From Streptomyces rugosispiralis (GTDB taxonomy: Bacteria > Actinomycetota > Actinomycetes > Streptomycetales > Streptomycetaceae): a stretch of DNA of 64,000 nucleotides. This document shows, piece after piece, positions 8,151-15,234 of the stretch. The notes under the pieces were generated by a model, which did no database searches, was not told where the DNA came from, and saw only the letters and a list, made by a program, of their open reading frames with translations. The position numbers and the translations under genes were made by a program. How positions within the stretch are numbered: position 1 is the stretch's first letter; every line of letters begins with the position of its first letter. The stretch is from positions 1 through 64,000 of the forward strand of contig NZ_JANIAA010000037.1 of assembly GCF_024505145.1 (NCBI RefSeq), in the 5' to 3' direction.

Positions 8151-9397
8151 CGGTGCTCCTCGTACTTGCCCAGGATGACGACCGCGTTGTTGCCGCCGAA
8201 GGCGAGACCGTTGTTCTGCACGATCCGCAGATCCGCCTCGACCGCCTGGTTGGGCACGCAGTCGACCTCGCATTCGGGGTCGGTGGCGGTGTGGTTGATG
8301 GTCGGCGGGATGAAGCGGTGCACGATCGCCAGTGAGCAGGCGATCGCGGCGAGGGCGCTGGCGGCGCCCATGGTGTGGCCGAGCATCGACTTGATGGAGA
8401 TGGTGCGCGGCGGGGCCGCGCCGTAGACCTCGCGGATGGCGCGGGCCTCGGTGATGTCGTTGGCCTTGGTGCCGGTGCCGTGCGCGGACACCAGGTCCAC
8501 CTCGCCGGGCTTGACCCCGGCGTTCTCCAGGGCGAGCGCCATGCAGCGGGCGACGCTGCTCTGGTTCGGGGCCACCTGGTGATAGGCGTCGCAGTTGAGG
8601 CCGTAGCCGAGGACCTCCGCGTAGATGCGGGCGCCCCGGGCCAGGGCCGACTCCAGGCTCTCCAGGACGAGCACGCCCGCGCCCTCGCCGGTGAGGATGC
8701 CCTTGCGGTCGACGTCGAACGGCTGGCACCGCTCGGGTGCGATGGTGCCCAGCCGGTAGAACCCGGCGAAGGTCTTGCGGCACATGGCGTCGGCGCCGCC
8801 GCAGAGGGCGAAGTCCACCTCACCGGTGCGTACGGCGTCGAAGCCGTAGCCGATCGCGTAGTTGCCCGCGGCGCAGGCCGTCGGAATCGTCACCGCTTCG
8901 ACGTCCGTCAGCCCGAGCTCATGGGCGACGGCCGCGGAGAGGCGGCCGGCCCGCACCCGGCGGGCGATGGTGGAGTCCATCTTCTCCGGCCCGTGGGCGA
9001 TCTGGCTCTCCACCAGCTGGTCCAGATCGAAGGACTCCCCGTCGGTGGTGCCGATGGAGATGAGGCCGCGCTGCTCGCGCAGTACGTCGACGTCGAGATT
9101 CGCGTCCTCGACGGCCATACGGGCCGCGGCCGCCGAGAACTGACTGGCCCGGCCGAGTTCCGCCACGTCCAGATTGCGTATCCACTTCTCCGGTTCGAAG
9201 TCGACAATTTCGCAGCCGTTGGCGTGGGCGAACCCCTCGGTGTCGAAGGCGGTGATCGGCTTCGCTCCGCTGCGGCCGGAACGCAGCCCTTCGGCGAACT
9301 CGGCGGCGCCCACTCCAATGCTGGAGAAAACGCCAAACCCGGTAAGAACCACTCGGTGAGTCGCGACAGCGGAACCGTCGCGCACGGGAGCAGTCAT
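8147..9397 (-). CDS. Beta-ketoacyl-ACP synthase (intact), no. 1
   Basis: 416 aa from an ATG at 9397 with GGAGG 6 nt upstream. FabF/KS-alpha type: Cys175 in IPTACAAGNYAIG, His306 in AHGTGT, and Lys336 and His341 in KSMLGHTMGAAS, with FGGNNAVVIL at the C-terminus. Its closest relatives by pattern are ketosynthases of reducing type II systems rather than the aromatic ones. It is the first ketosynthase of the operon, 40 bp after the second acyl carrier gene, and probably the main elongating enzyme. It is tightly coupled to the next ketosynthase gene. Confidence 0.92.
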   Translation of the reverse strand: MTAPVRDGSAVATHRVVLTGFGVFSSIGVGAAEFAEGLRSGRSGAKPITAFDTEGFAHANGCEIVDFEPEKWIRNLDVAELGRASQFSAAAARMAVEDANLDVDVLREQRGLISIGTTDGESFDLDQLVESQIAHGPEKMDSTIARRVRAGRLSAAVAHELGLTDVEAVTIPTACAAGNYAIGYGFDAVRTGEVDFALCGGADAMCRKTFAGFYRLGTIAPERCQPFDVDRKGILTGEGAGVLVLESLESALARGARIYAEVLGYGLNCDAYHQVAPNQSSVARCMALALENAGVKPGEVDLVSAHGTGTKANDITEARAIREVYGAAPPRTISIKSMLGHTMGAASALAAIACSLAIVHRFIPPTINHTATDPECEVDCVPNQAVEADLRIVQNNGLAFGGNNAVVILGKYEEHR

Positions 9398-9437
9398 CGA
9401 AACCTCCAACCAGTCTCGGCTTGAACAGCGGACGGGA

Positions 9438-9689
9438 TTACCAGCCGGCTGACTCGGCGACGACCTCGTGGACGCCCTTGAGGTTGACCATGCGGGCGAG
9501 TTCCGACTGGTCGATGACGACCTTGAACTCCTTCTCCAGGGAGGCCAGGATCTCGATGGCGCGCAGCGAGTCGGCGTCGTGGTCCTCGCGGAAGAGGCTG
9601 GTCTCGGTGACCTCGTCCTCTTCCAGCTCGAGAATCTCGCAGACGATTTCCTTGATCTTCTCAGCGCGCTCTTCGGTAAGGGTGGGCAT
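9438..9689 (-). CDS. Acyl carrier protein 2 of the type II PKS
   Basis: 83 aa from an ATG at 9689, with AGAGG about 13 nt upstream. The frame stays open to 9773, but that part reads as a non-conserved Gly/Arg-rich stretch. Phosphopantetheine attachment at Ser41 in HDADSLRAIEIL. It is acidic, with helix I MPTLTEERAEKIKEIVCEIL. It sits between the type II thioesterase gene and the first ketosynthase. As the carrier next to the intact ketosynthases it is the likely chain-elongation ACP. Confidence 0.92.
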   Translation of the reverse strand: MPTLTEERAEKIKEIVCEILELEEDEVTETSLFREDHDADSLRAIEILASLEKEFKVVIDQSELARMVNLKGVHEVVAESAGW

Positions 9690-9806
9690 GATGAATTCAA
9701 CCTCTCGGTCATTGCCGCCGGGCGGGAATCCCCCCGTTCGGCGCTCCTTTTGCGTTCCCGCACTCGAAACCATCGCAGTACGGTTATGTGATGTGCACGC
9801 CCTGCG

Positions 9807-10577
9807 TCAGGAAGGTGCCAACACTGCTTCGTCCAGGCGCCTTTTGATGTCGCTCACCAGGGAATCCCGCTCGGCATTCAGGTAGAAATGGCCACCGGGC
9901 AGGACGCGCATGTCGAAGGAATGTCCGGCGACCTCGGACCAGTGCTTCATCTCGTTCTCCCCGGCGCCCGGATCCCGGTCCCCGGCGTACGCCACGACCG
10001 GACAGCCGACGGGGTGCGGGGTCTGGGCCCGGTAGGTGCCCGCGATCCGGAAGTCGGCCCGTACGGACGGCAGCACGATGTCCCGGATCCCGGGGTCGGC
10101 CAGCAGCGCGGCATCCGCGCCGCCGAGCCGCAGCACCTCGGCGATCAGCTCGTCGTCGGTGCCGAGGTGGATCTCCTTGGGGGTCACCAGATGGGGGGCC
10201 TCGCGGGACGAGACGAAGAGCCCGGCCAGCCGGTCCGCGTGGGCCGGCTGGAGGCGCAGGGCCAGTTCATAGGCGAGGGACGCCCCCATGCTGTGGCCGA
10301 AGAAGGCCACCGGGACGTCGAGGAAGGGGAGCAGTTCCGCGGCCAGCGGATCGGCCAGCTCCGCCATGGTGGTCGCGCACGGTTCGGCGATCCGCTCCTG
10401 ACGGCCGGGGTACCGGGTGGCCAGCACCTCGACTTCGGGGCCCAGCGCCCCGGCCCAGGGGTGGAAGAACGTCGCGGTCCCGCCCGCGTGGGGCAGGCAG
10501 ACCAGCCGCGCCCGCGGCCGGCCGGCCGCCGGGTACCGCCGGAACCACCGGGTTCGGGCACTGCCGGACGATGTCAT
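9807..10577 (-). CDS. Type II (editing) thioesterase
   Basis: 256 aa from an ATG at 10577 with GAGGAG upstream; the reading frame is open further 5', but only through a 29-bp repeat region. RifR/GrsT-type thioesterase: LVCLPHAGGTATFF at 25-38, nucleophile Ser96 in FFGHSMGAS, an Asp in AGDRDPGAG and His in LPGGHFYLN. It removes stalled or wrong acyl groups from carrier proteins of PKS and NRPS assembly lines, which matches the NRPS start at the left edge. It is the first gene of the polyketide operon. The 117 bp between it and the ACP gene could hold a second promoter, but I see no clear hexamers. Confidence 0.92.
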   Translation of the reverse strand: MTSSGSARTRWFRRYPAAGRPRARLVCLPHAGGTATFFHPWAGALGPEVEVLATRYPGRQERIAEPCATTMAELADPLAAELLPFLDVPVAFFGHSMGASLAYELALRLQPAHADRLAGLFVSSREAPHLVTPKEIHLGTDDELIAEVLRLGGADAALLADPGIRDIVLPSVRADFRIAGTYRAQTPHPVGCPVVAYAGDRDPGAGENEMKHWSEVAGHSFDMRVLPGGHFYLNAERDSLVSDIKRRLDEAVLAPS

Positions 10578-11104
10578 CGTCGCTCTCCTCGTGGCTGTCT
10601 CCCGCGACTCCCGCGTCTCCCGCGGGCGGGGCTCCCGTGGCGGGAGCTCCCGGGCGGGGGCTCCCGTGGCGGGGGCTCCCGGGCGGGGGCTCCCGTGGCG
10701 GGGACTTCCGCACCGGAGCGGCGACCGGCCGTCGCCTCCCGGACCCGGACGCGCTCCGGGGGCTCGCCGCCCGCGTCCCGTGAGGTGTCGGCGGCGGGTC
10801 GCGGGGAAGGGCCCCACCGCCGGGTCGCACTCCGCTGTCCGCTCGGCGGCGGGCGGGAGGACCCGGGACACCTTTCTAACCAGGCCCGCCCCGCGCCTCA
10901 ATGTCCCTTTCAGGAAGGTGCCAGGGCAGGCACCGGAAGCGGATCCGGCACGGCCGGAGGGGAGTTGAGGGGGCGGGGTAACAGCTTGCTGCCAGTGCGC
11001 GCCGCAGGTCGCGTCGCGATGGATCACCGGCACCCGGGCGGGGCAGGATGCGCAGGAGATCCTCTGTACTCATGCCCGTAACCCACCAGTCAGCGAGCCG
11101 CCCG
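10578..11104. other. Intergenic region upstream of the polyketide operon
   Basis: About 530 bp without a convincing gene. The first 130 bp contain the GC-rich 29-bp tandem repeats listed separately. The rest is mixed sequence in which the leftward promoter of the thioesterase/ACP/ketosynthase operon and possibly a rightward promoter for the small gene at 11105 must lie. I cannot pick hexamers with confidence. Confidence 0.5.
10624..10709. repeat. Tandem repeat, 3 copies of 28-29 bp
   Basis: Three nearly identical units at 10624-10651, 10652-10680 and 10681-10709, each combining GGGCGGGG(G), CTCCCGTGGC and GGG(A/G)GCTCCC. The motif alternates inverted elements (GGGAGCTCCC), so it can fold into hairpins. 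It lies just upstream of the type II thioesterase start on the leftward strand. Confidence 0.85.
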
Positions 11105-11395
11105 ATGACCGACGACCCGACCTCTCCGGCCGCGACCGAGCCTCCATGGCAGTTCCTGGCCCGGCTGGAGGAGCAGATCGCCCTGGACCAGGAGGCGTGT
11201 CTACGCGACTGCGGGGCGCCCTGGGGCGAGTTGCTCGAGCGATTCGTCGACGCCCTGACGGGCCGACCGTGCCCAGCCGTGGAGGGCGACCCGGGCGAGG
11301 GGGACGCCGCCCAGGGTGGGGAGGCGGGCGGGCCGGGTGCGCCGAGCCCCGGGGACCGCGCCGGGGAGTGGCGGCCCCCGCCGGGGACACCGTGA
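11105..11395 (+). CDS. Small protein of unknown function
   Basis: 96 aa from the ATG at 11105; an in-frame ATG lies further upstream at 11072. Codon third positions are nearly all G or C, which supports coding. The N-terminal half looks folded, with PPWQFLARLEEQIALDQEA predicted as an amphipathic helix, then a Cys-containing CLRDCGAPWGELLERF segment. The C-terminal half is Gly/Pro/Glu-rich and probably disordered. It is the only gene on this strand within the cluster region, between the leftward thioesterase and IclR genes. I do not recognise the family. Confidence 0.45.
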   Translation: MTDDPTSPAATEPPWQFLARLEEQIALDQEACLRDCGAPWGELLERFVDALTGRPCPAVEGDPGEGDAAQGGEAGGPGAPSPGDRAGEWRPPPGTP

Positions 11396-11492
11396 GTGGC
11401 CGCCTCCGGTACGGACGGCCCGTCATCGAGCGACCCGTCAGCAGGTGACCGTCGGCGAGTGGCCGTCAGCAAGTGGCCCGGCCGCCGGGGGT

Positions 11493-11560
11493 GGCGGGCT
11501 TACCGGCGTGGCAGGCTTACCGGCGTGGCGGGCTTATCGGGGTGGCGGGCTTATCGGGGT
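11493..11560. repeat. Tandem repeat, 4 copies of 17 bp
   Basis: Four contiguous 17-bp units at 11493, 11510, 11527 and 11544 with consensus GGCGGGCTTACCGGCGT; the last two read GGCGGGCTTATCGGGGT. The TAA stop of the IclR-type regulator lies inside the last unit (11551-11553), so the array starts at the very 3' end of that gene. Confidence 0.9.
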
Positions 11561-12378
11561 GGCACGCTGCGCAGCCGGGGCCGGAGCGGGGGCCTCGGCA
11601 GCGTCTCGGTCAGCCCGGCCGCGGCGTCGATGACCGTGTTCCGCAGCCCGCGCTCGGGCGGCTTCGCCATCCTCGCCCGCGGACCGGACAGTACGAGCGC
11701 GGCGGACACCCGCCCCTCGCCGTCCCGGACCGGTACGGCCAGCACATACTCGTCCAGCACCATCACATCCGGCCCGTGCGCCCAGCCGCGCTGCCGGATC
11801 AGGGCCAGCTGCGCCGCGTTGAAGCGTGCGCCGCGCAGCCCCGCGTACAGCTCGTCCGGGTCCTCCCAGGCCAGGAGCACCTGGGCGACCGGGCCGGACT
11901 TGGCGGGCCGGGCCGTGCCGAGCGGGACCGCGTCCTGCCCGGTGACCGGGTCGGCCGAGCTGGCCACACAGATGTGCACGGCGTCGCGGCGGCGGTGCAC
12001 CCGGGCGTTGAGGCCGGTGCGCGCGTGCAGATCGGCCAGCACGCCCTCCGCGAGGTGCTCCAGCCGGTCGCGCGGCTGCCCGACCGCCGCGTGGCCGATC
12101 CTGGCGCCGGGCAGGAACCGGCCGTTGGCGTCCCGGCTCAGCAGCTCGAGCCGTTCCAGGGCGGTGGCGATGCGGTAGACGGTGGGGCGCGGCAGCCCGC
12201 TGATCGCCACCACCTGGGCGAGGCTGGCGGGGCGCTGCTCGACCACGCTGAGGATCATGGACGCCTTGTCGAGTACTCCGACACCGCTCATCGGCAGCGG
12301 CCGTGACGCGACGCTCAGCGTGCCCGCCCCGTCGGCGTCAGCGCGCCGGTAGACCGGACCGATCGGCATGTGACTCAT
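11551..12378 (-). CDS. IclR-family transcriptional regulator
   Basis: 275 aa from the ATG at 12378, with GGAAGG 9-14 nt upstream; an internal ATG at 12291 (MSGVGVLDKASMIL) matches the usual start of the family and is an alternative. The winged HTH is at about residues 33-85 (SLAQVVAISGLPRPTVYRIA), followed by the IclR effector-binding domain with LARRTGLN-like and GPVAQVLLAW segments. Proteins of this kind in Streptomyces (for example NdgR) control amino-acid and antibiotic genes. Its position just upstream of the polyketide operon and in the same orientation suggests a cluster-associated regulator; targets are unknown. The C-terminus is Arg/Pro-rich and ends in the 17-bp repeat array. Confidence 0.85.
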   Translation of the reverse strand: MSHMPIGPVYRRADADGAGTLSVASRPLPMSGVGVLDKASMILSVVEQRPASLAQVVAISGLPRPTVYRIATALERLELLSRDANGRFLPGARIGHAAVGQPRDRLEHLAEGVLADLHARTGLNARVHRRRDAVHICVASSADPVTGQDAVPLGTARPAKSGPVAQVLLAWEDPDELYAGLRGARFNAAQLALIRQRGWAHGPDVMVLDEYVLAVPVRDGEGRVSAALVLSGPRARMAKPPERGLRNTVIDAAAGLTETLPRPPLRPRLRSVPPR

Positions 12379-12867
12379 GGAGGATTCGCCTTCCGCACGG
12401 CGGACACCGGATGGCGCGAGGCTCCGGTGCCGCGCGGCACCGGAATCCCGCACATCGACGGCTCGCGGGTGTGGCAACCGGCCGCCGGGACGCGGCGGGA
12501 GCTACGGCTCGCCGGTCCCCCGCTCTGATGTGCCCCATCCAAATCGACGTGCCCCGGCACGGGCAACGCCGGAGACAGGAAACTGCCAGGCCCCGCCCCT
12601 TCCCGCTACCCACTACCCGGGGCCCGGGGCGGAGCCCCCACGCGGCGGAACCGCATATCGATGCTTTCCCCACCCCGCCCCTTCCCGTTACCAGGGGGCT
12701 TCGCCCCCTGGACCCCCGGGGCCCGAGGCGGAGCCCCCCGGCGGCGGAGCCGCATATCGATACCGCCGGAGGGGGCGAAGCCCCAATCCGGGGTCTGGGG
12801 CGGAGCCCCAGTTGTGGGAAGGGGCGGGGAGGGGAGCAGCCCGCCGCAGGCGTCACCATCCGCCCGC
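12379..12867. other. Intergenic region with a mosaic of inverted and direct repeats
   Basis: About 490 bp with no supported gene. From 12591 to 12829 it consists of related GC-rich blocks, described as a repeat. The first 200 bp next to the IclR gene are unremarkable and should contain its promoter. Confidence 0.5.
12591..12829. repeat. Composite intergenic repeat bounded by CCCCGCCCCTTCCC inverted ends
   Basis: CCCCGCCCCTTCCC occurs at 12591-12604 and again at 12673-12686, and its exact inverse GGGAAGGGGCGGGG at 12816-12829. Between them are two direct copies of a block containing GGGGCCCG(G/A)GGCGGAGCCCCC and GGCGGA(A/G)CCGCATATCGAT (about 12625-12662 and 12718-12758), the palindrome GGGGGCTTCGCCCCC (12694-12708) and GGGGCGGAGCCCC near the end. 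Such GGGGCTTCGCCCC elements are common between Streptomyces genes. The arrangement with matching inverted ends resembles a small non-autonomous element, but no target-site duplication was identified. Confidence 0.7.
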
Positions 12868-13656
12868 CTAGCCGCGACCATTCGGCTCCGCCCCCGGCGT
12901 AGGCGGCAGAAGCCCCAGCTCGGCGGCGCGCACCCCGGCCTGGAACCGGGAGTTGGCGCCGAGCTGGGACATGATGTCGGCCACATAGCGCCGATACGTG
13001 CGCACCGAGACGGTGAGTTCGCGCGCCGCGACCTCATCGGTGACCCCGGCCTGGAGGTACTTGAGGATGCGGCGGGCGAACGCCGCCCGCGTGCGGTCCC
13101 CGAAGACGAACCGCTCCCCGGCCCGGAAGGCGTCCTTCCAGATGGACTCGAAGAGCATCCGCAGCGAGTGCAGCAGCTCCGCCACCCGGATCACCGACGC
13201 CCGCCGCCCGGCCGCCGACTCGGCCACCACCAGCGCCACGCTGTCGTCCACGATGAGCGCCTGGAGCGGCGGCATATGGGCCACCCGGATGGCCACGGCC
13301 CGCTCCCGGCCCAGCTGTTCGCGGACGAAGTCGTCGTCCAGCAGCGTGGGCGTGGTCAGCAGCCGGATCGCCACGTCCTCATGGGCGCCGTAGAGCAGGT
13401 CCCGCTCGACCTGGTCGCTGCGCCGCCCCAGCCGGTCCGCCCGGGACGGCCGTCGCGCGTGGATGATGTCAATGCTGGTCCGCGCCTCCTTGACCAGGCC
13501 CTCGGCCGTCTCCAACACCGCGTCGTAGGCGTTGTCGACCTCGGTGATGAGCTGCTCCTGGGAGCTGCGGTCCCGGTGCAGCGCGACCATCGACTCGATG
13601 CGCGCCTTCGCTTCCAGCAGGGCCTTTTCGAGTTCGTCCGCTCGCGAGCCGGACAT
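12868..13656 (-). CDS. LuxR-type HTH regulator (paralogue A)
   Basis: 262 aa from the ATG at 13656 with AGGGGG about 10 nt upstream; a second ATG at 13665 is possible but would leave the ribosome binding site adjacent. The N-terminal third is a predicted coiled coil (DELEKALLEAKARIESMVAL). The middle is an unassigned phospholipase-D-like or sensor region (DVAIRLLTTPTLLDDDF, QALIVDDSVALVV). The C-terminus is a LuxR helix-turn-helix (ARRILKYLQAGVTDEVAARE, then SVRTYRRYVADIMSQL). No receiver Asp pattern or ATP-binding NB-ARC domain is seen. It shares the whole layout with the neighbour at 13754-14614, so the pair arose by duplication. Probable pathway regulator; the signal is unknown. Confidence 0.8.
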   Translation of the reverse strand: MSGSRADELEKALLEAKARIESMVALHRDRSSQEQLITEVDNAYDAVLETAEGLVKEARTSIDIIHARRPSRADRLGRRSDQVERDLLYGAHEDVAIRLLTTPTLLDDDFVREQLGRERAVAIRVAHMPPLQALIVDDSVALVVAESAAGRRASVIRVAELLHSLRMLFESIWKDAFRAGERFVFGDRTRAAFARRILKYLQAGVTDEVAARELTVSVRTYRRYVADIMSQLGANSRFQAGVRAAELGLLPPTPGAEPNGRG

Positions 13657-13753
13657 GCCAACCATCCCCCTGAAGATATGGATCGGCGGGCCGCCGCGTT
13701 CCCCCGTGACGGCCCGGTCCCGACAGCGTCGTGCCGTCGCCCCGTCGTCGCCC

Positions 13754-14614
13754 TCAGTCGGCGAGCAGGCCGAGCTCGACCGCGCGGGCCCCGGCCTGGA
13801 AGCGCGAGCTGGCGTCCAGCTCGCGCATGATCTCCGCGACATGGCGGCGGTAGGTGCGCAGCGACACATTGATCGCCCGCGCCGCGGTCTCATCGGTGTG
13901 ACCGGCGCGCAGCGCCTCCAGAACGGTGCGGGCGAACTCCGTGCGCAGCCTCGGCGCGAGCCCGAGGTGGTCCGCCAGCTTGCGGCCCCGGGACCAGGCA
14001 CCGGCGAAGAGGAGCTCCAGGGCCCGTACGGCGCCGAGGTCGTTGACGACGGCCACCTGCCCCTCCGGCTCCCGGTCCTGCGTCTGCACCAGCGCCGAGG
14101 CGCCGTCGACCACCACGATGCCGCGCAACTCGCTCTGCGAGACGCGCACTTCGGGACGGACCCGGGTCAGCGGGCGCAGCCGCTCGGCCACGCCCGCCGC
14201 GGCCGGCACATTGCACAGCACCCGGACCACCGCCCGGCTCGGGGTGCGGTCCAACTCCTCGATCACGGCGTTCTCGAAGGCGCCCGCGCCGGTGAGGGTC
14301 ACGGCCACCGAGTACCGGGCGCCGACGATGAGCGGGGCGAGCGAGTCGCCGATCCGGGCGCCGTCGGTGCGCACCACCGGAGAGGGCGTGGTCCTTCTGC
14401 GCGAGTGCAGCAGAACCGTGGACTCGATCAGCTTGCGCGCCTGCAACAGCGCCTGTTCCAGATGAGACGCGTGGTCGTCGGACCGCTCCGCCGTCTCGTC
14501 GGCACCCCGTGGATCAACACCACGTGGATCAACACCACGTGGATCAATTGCCACACCCATCCCGAATCCCCCGTCGATTGGCATGCACCGGTTCTTCGCC
14601 ATCCGCCGGGCCAT
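13754..14614 (-). CDS. LuxR-type HTH regulator (paralogue B)
   Basis: 286 aa from the ATG at 14614 with GGGTGA upstream; in-frame ATGs at 14602, 14584 and 14560 are alternatives. The N-terminus carries a DPRGV-DPRGV-DPRG pentapeptide repeat encoded by a 15-bp tandem repeat. Then follow a coiled coil (SHLEQALLQARKLIESTVLL), a central domain ending in GIVVVDGASALVQTQ, and the LuxR HTH (LEALRAGHTDETAARAINVS, LRTYRRHVAEIMREL, ASSRFQAGARAVELGLL). It is about 40% identical by eye to paralogue A in the HTH half. The two genes are separated by about 100 bp and read in the same direction, towards the biosynthetic operon. Confidence 0.8.
   Translation of the reverse strand: MARRMAKNRCMPIDGGFGMGVAIDPRGVDPRGVDPRGADETAERSDDHASHLEQALLQARKLIESTVLLHSRRRTTPSPVVRTDGARIGDSLAPLIVGARYSVAVTLTGAGAFENAVIEELDRTPSRAVVRVLCNVPAAAGVAERLRPLTRVRPEVRVSQSELRGIVVVDGASALVQTQDREPEGQVAVVNDLGAVRALELLFAGAWSRGRKLADHLGLAPRLRTEFARTVLEALRAGHTDETAARAINVSLRTYRRHVAEIMRELDASSRFQAGARAVELGLLAD
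14508..14547. repeat. 15-bp tandem repeat coding for DPRGV
   Basis: CGTGGATCAACACCA repeats at 14508-14522 and 14523-14537, followed by a partial third copy. It lies in the 5' part of paralogue B and adds pentapeptide units without breaking the frame. Its GC content and codon use differ from the surrounding gene (AAC/ATC in the complementary reading), which suggests recent expansion. Confidence 0.85.
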
Positions 14615-15234
14615 GAGAATTCACCCGAGCGGAATGGCACCGTGCGCAGCAGTGTATTGGACACTAGATTGAGCGAACAGATTGGGTCAACCGTGAGCGA
14701 GTCAAGGCGCTCACCGGCCAAAGAACAAGTAAACGACCGTTTTCAGTGAAGCGTGCACCCATGCGCCGCGGCTGTCAGGTTGCTGCGCTGCGACCCCCTA
14801 AGCGGAATCGCTCCCCCTCCTTTTCACGCCGATGCGCATGCGTACGATCACACTTCGCCACACCGATGACCTCTTGAGGTCAACACCGCTCCCCCGTAGG
14901 CACCTTGTTGCCTACGGTGATCACGCGATGGCACACCCCCGCAGGCCGCTTCAGCACCTTACGTCACAGTAGTCGGTAAAAACCACGTCCGCATCAGGCA
15001 TTTCGACCTGCGCCATCGTCCGAAAACCGCCATGAATTGCCTCCTTCTTTGTTGAGCGATAAAAGAATTCAACCGCACCAGGGGAATGAATTCGGCCATG
15101 CTTTCCGCTCCCCGCCCGTCCTGCCGGGGAACGAATCCCGCTCCCCCGCACGGCGGAGCCGGATGGTCCCGGAGACGGACGCGGCCCCCGGCACCGGGCG
15201 CGAAGATGATCGCAACGCACAGAAGGAGAGCTCG
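14615..15234. other. Intergenic region with a leader-like ORF and a small hairpin
   Basis: About 620 bp of comparatively AT-rich DNA upstream of the LuxR pair. It contains the 24-codon ORF described separately and a 9-bp inverted repeat CCGTAGGCA/TGCCTACGG (14894-14902 and 14909-14917, 6-nt loop) with no T-run, so more like an operator or RNA structure than a terminator. It should contain the promoter for the regulators on one strand and for the membrane protein at 15235 on the other. Confidence 0.5.
14959..15033 (-). CDS. Leader-like short ORF (24 aa)
   Basis: An ATG at 15033 follows AAGGAGG with a 6-nt spacer, the best ribosome binding site in this part of the window. The product MAVFGRWRRSKCLMRTWFLP continues with TTVT and stops at TAA. 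It is basic, has two Trp, and includes a rare TTA Leu codon at 14977-14979, which would make it dependent on the bldA tRNA. A second ATG at 15016 in another frame would give a 21-aa acidic Cys-ended peptide (MAQVEM...DYCDVRC), so one of the two may be chance. It reads towards the LuxR regulators and could be a regulatory leader; there is no database support for this. Confidence 0.35.
   Translation of the reverse strand: MAVFGRWRRSKCLMRTWFLPTTVT

Noticed and set aside
14951..15016. 21-aa acidic peptide (MAQVEM...DYCDVRC) as the main small product of this region
   Set aside because: Its ATG has no good ribosome binding site, while the overlapping 24-codon frame has AAGGAGG at ideal spacing; kept only as an alternative reading.
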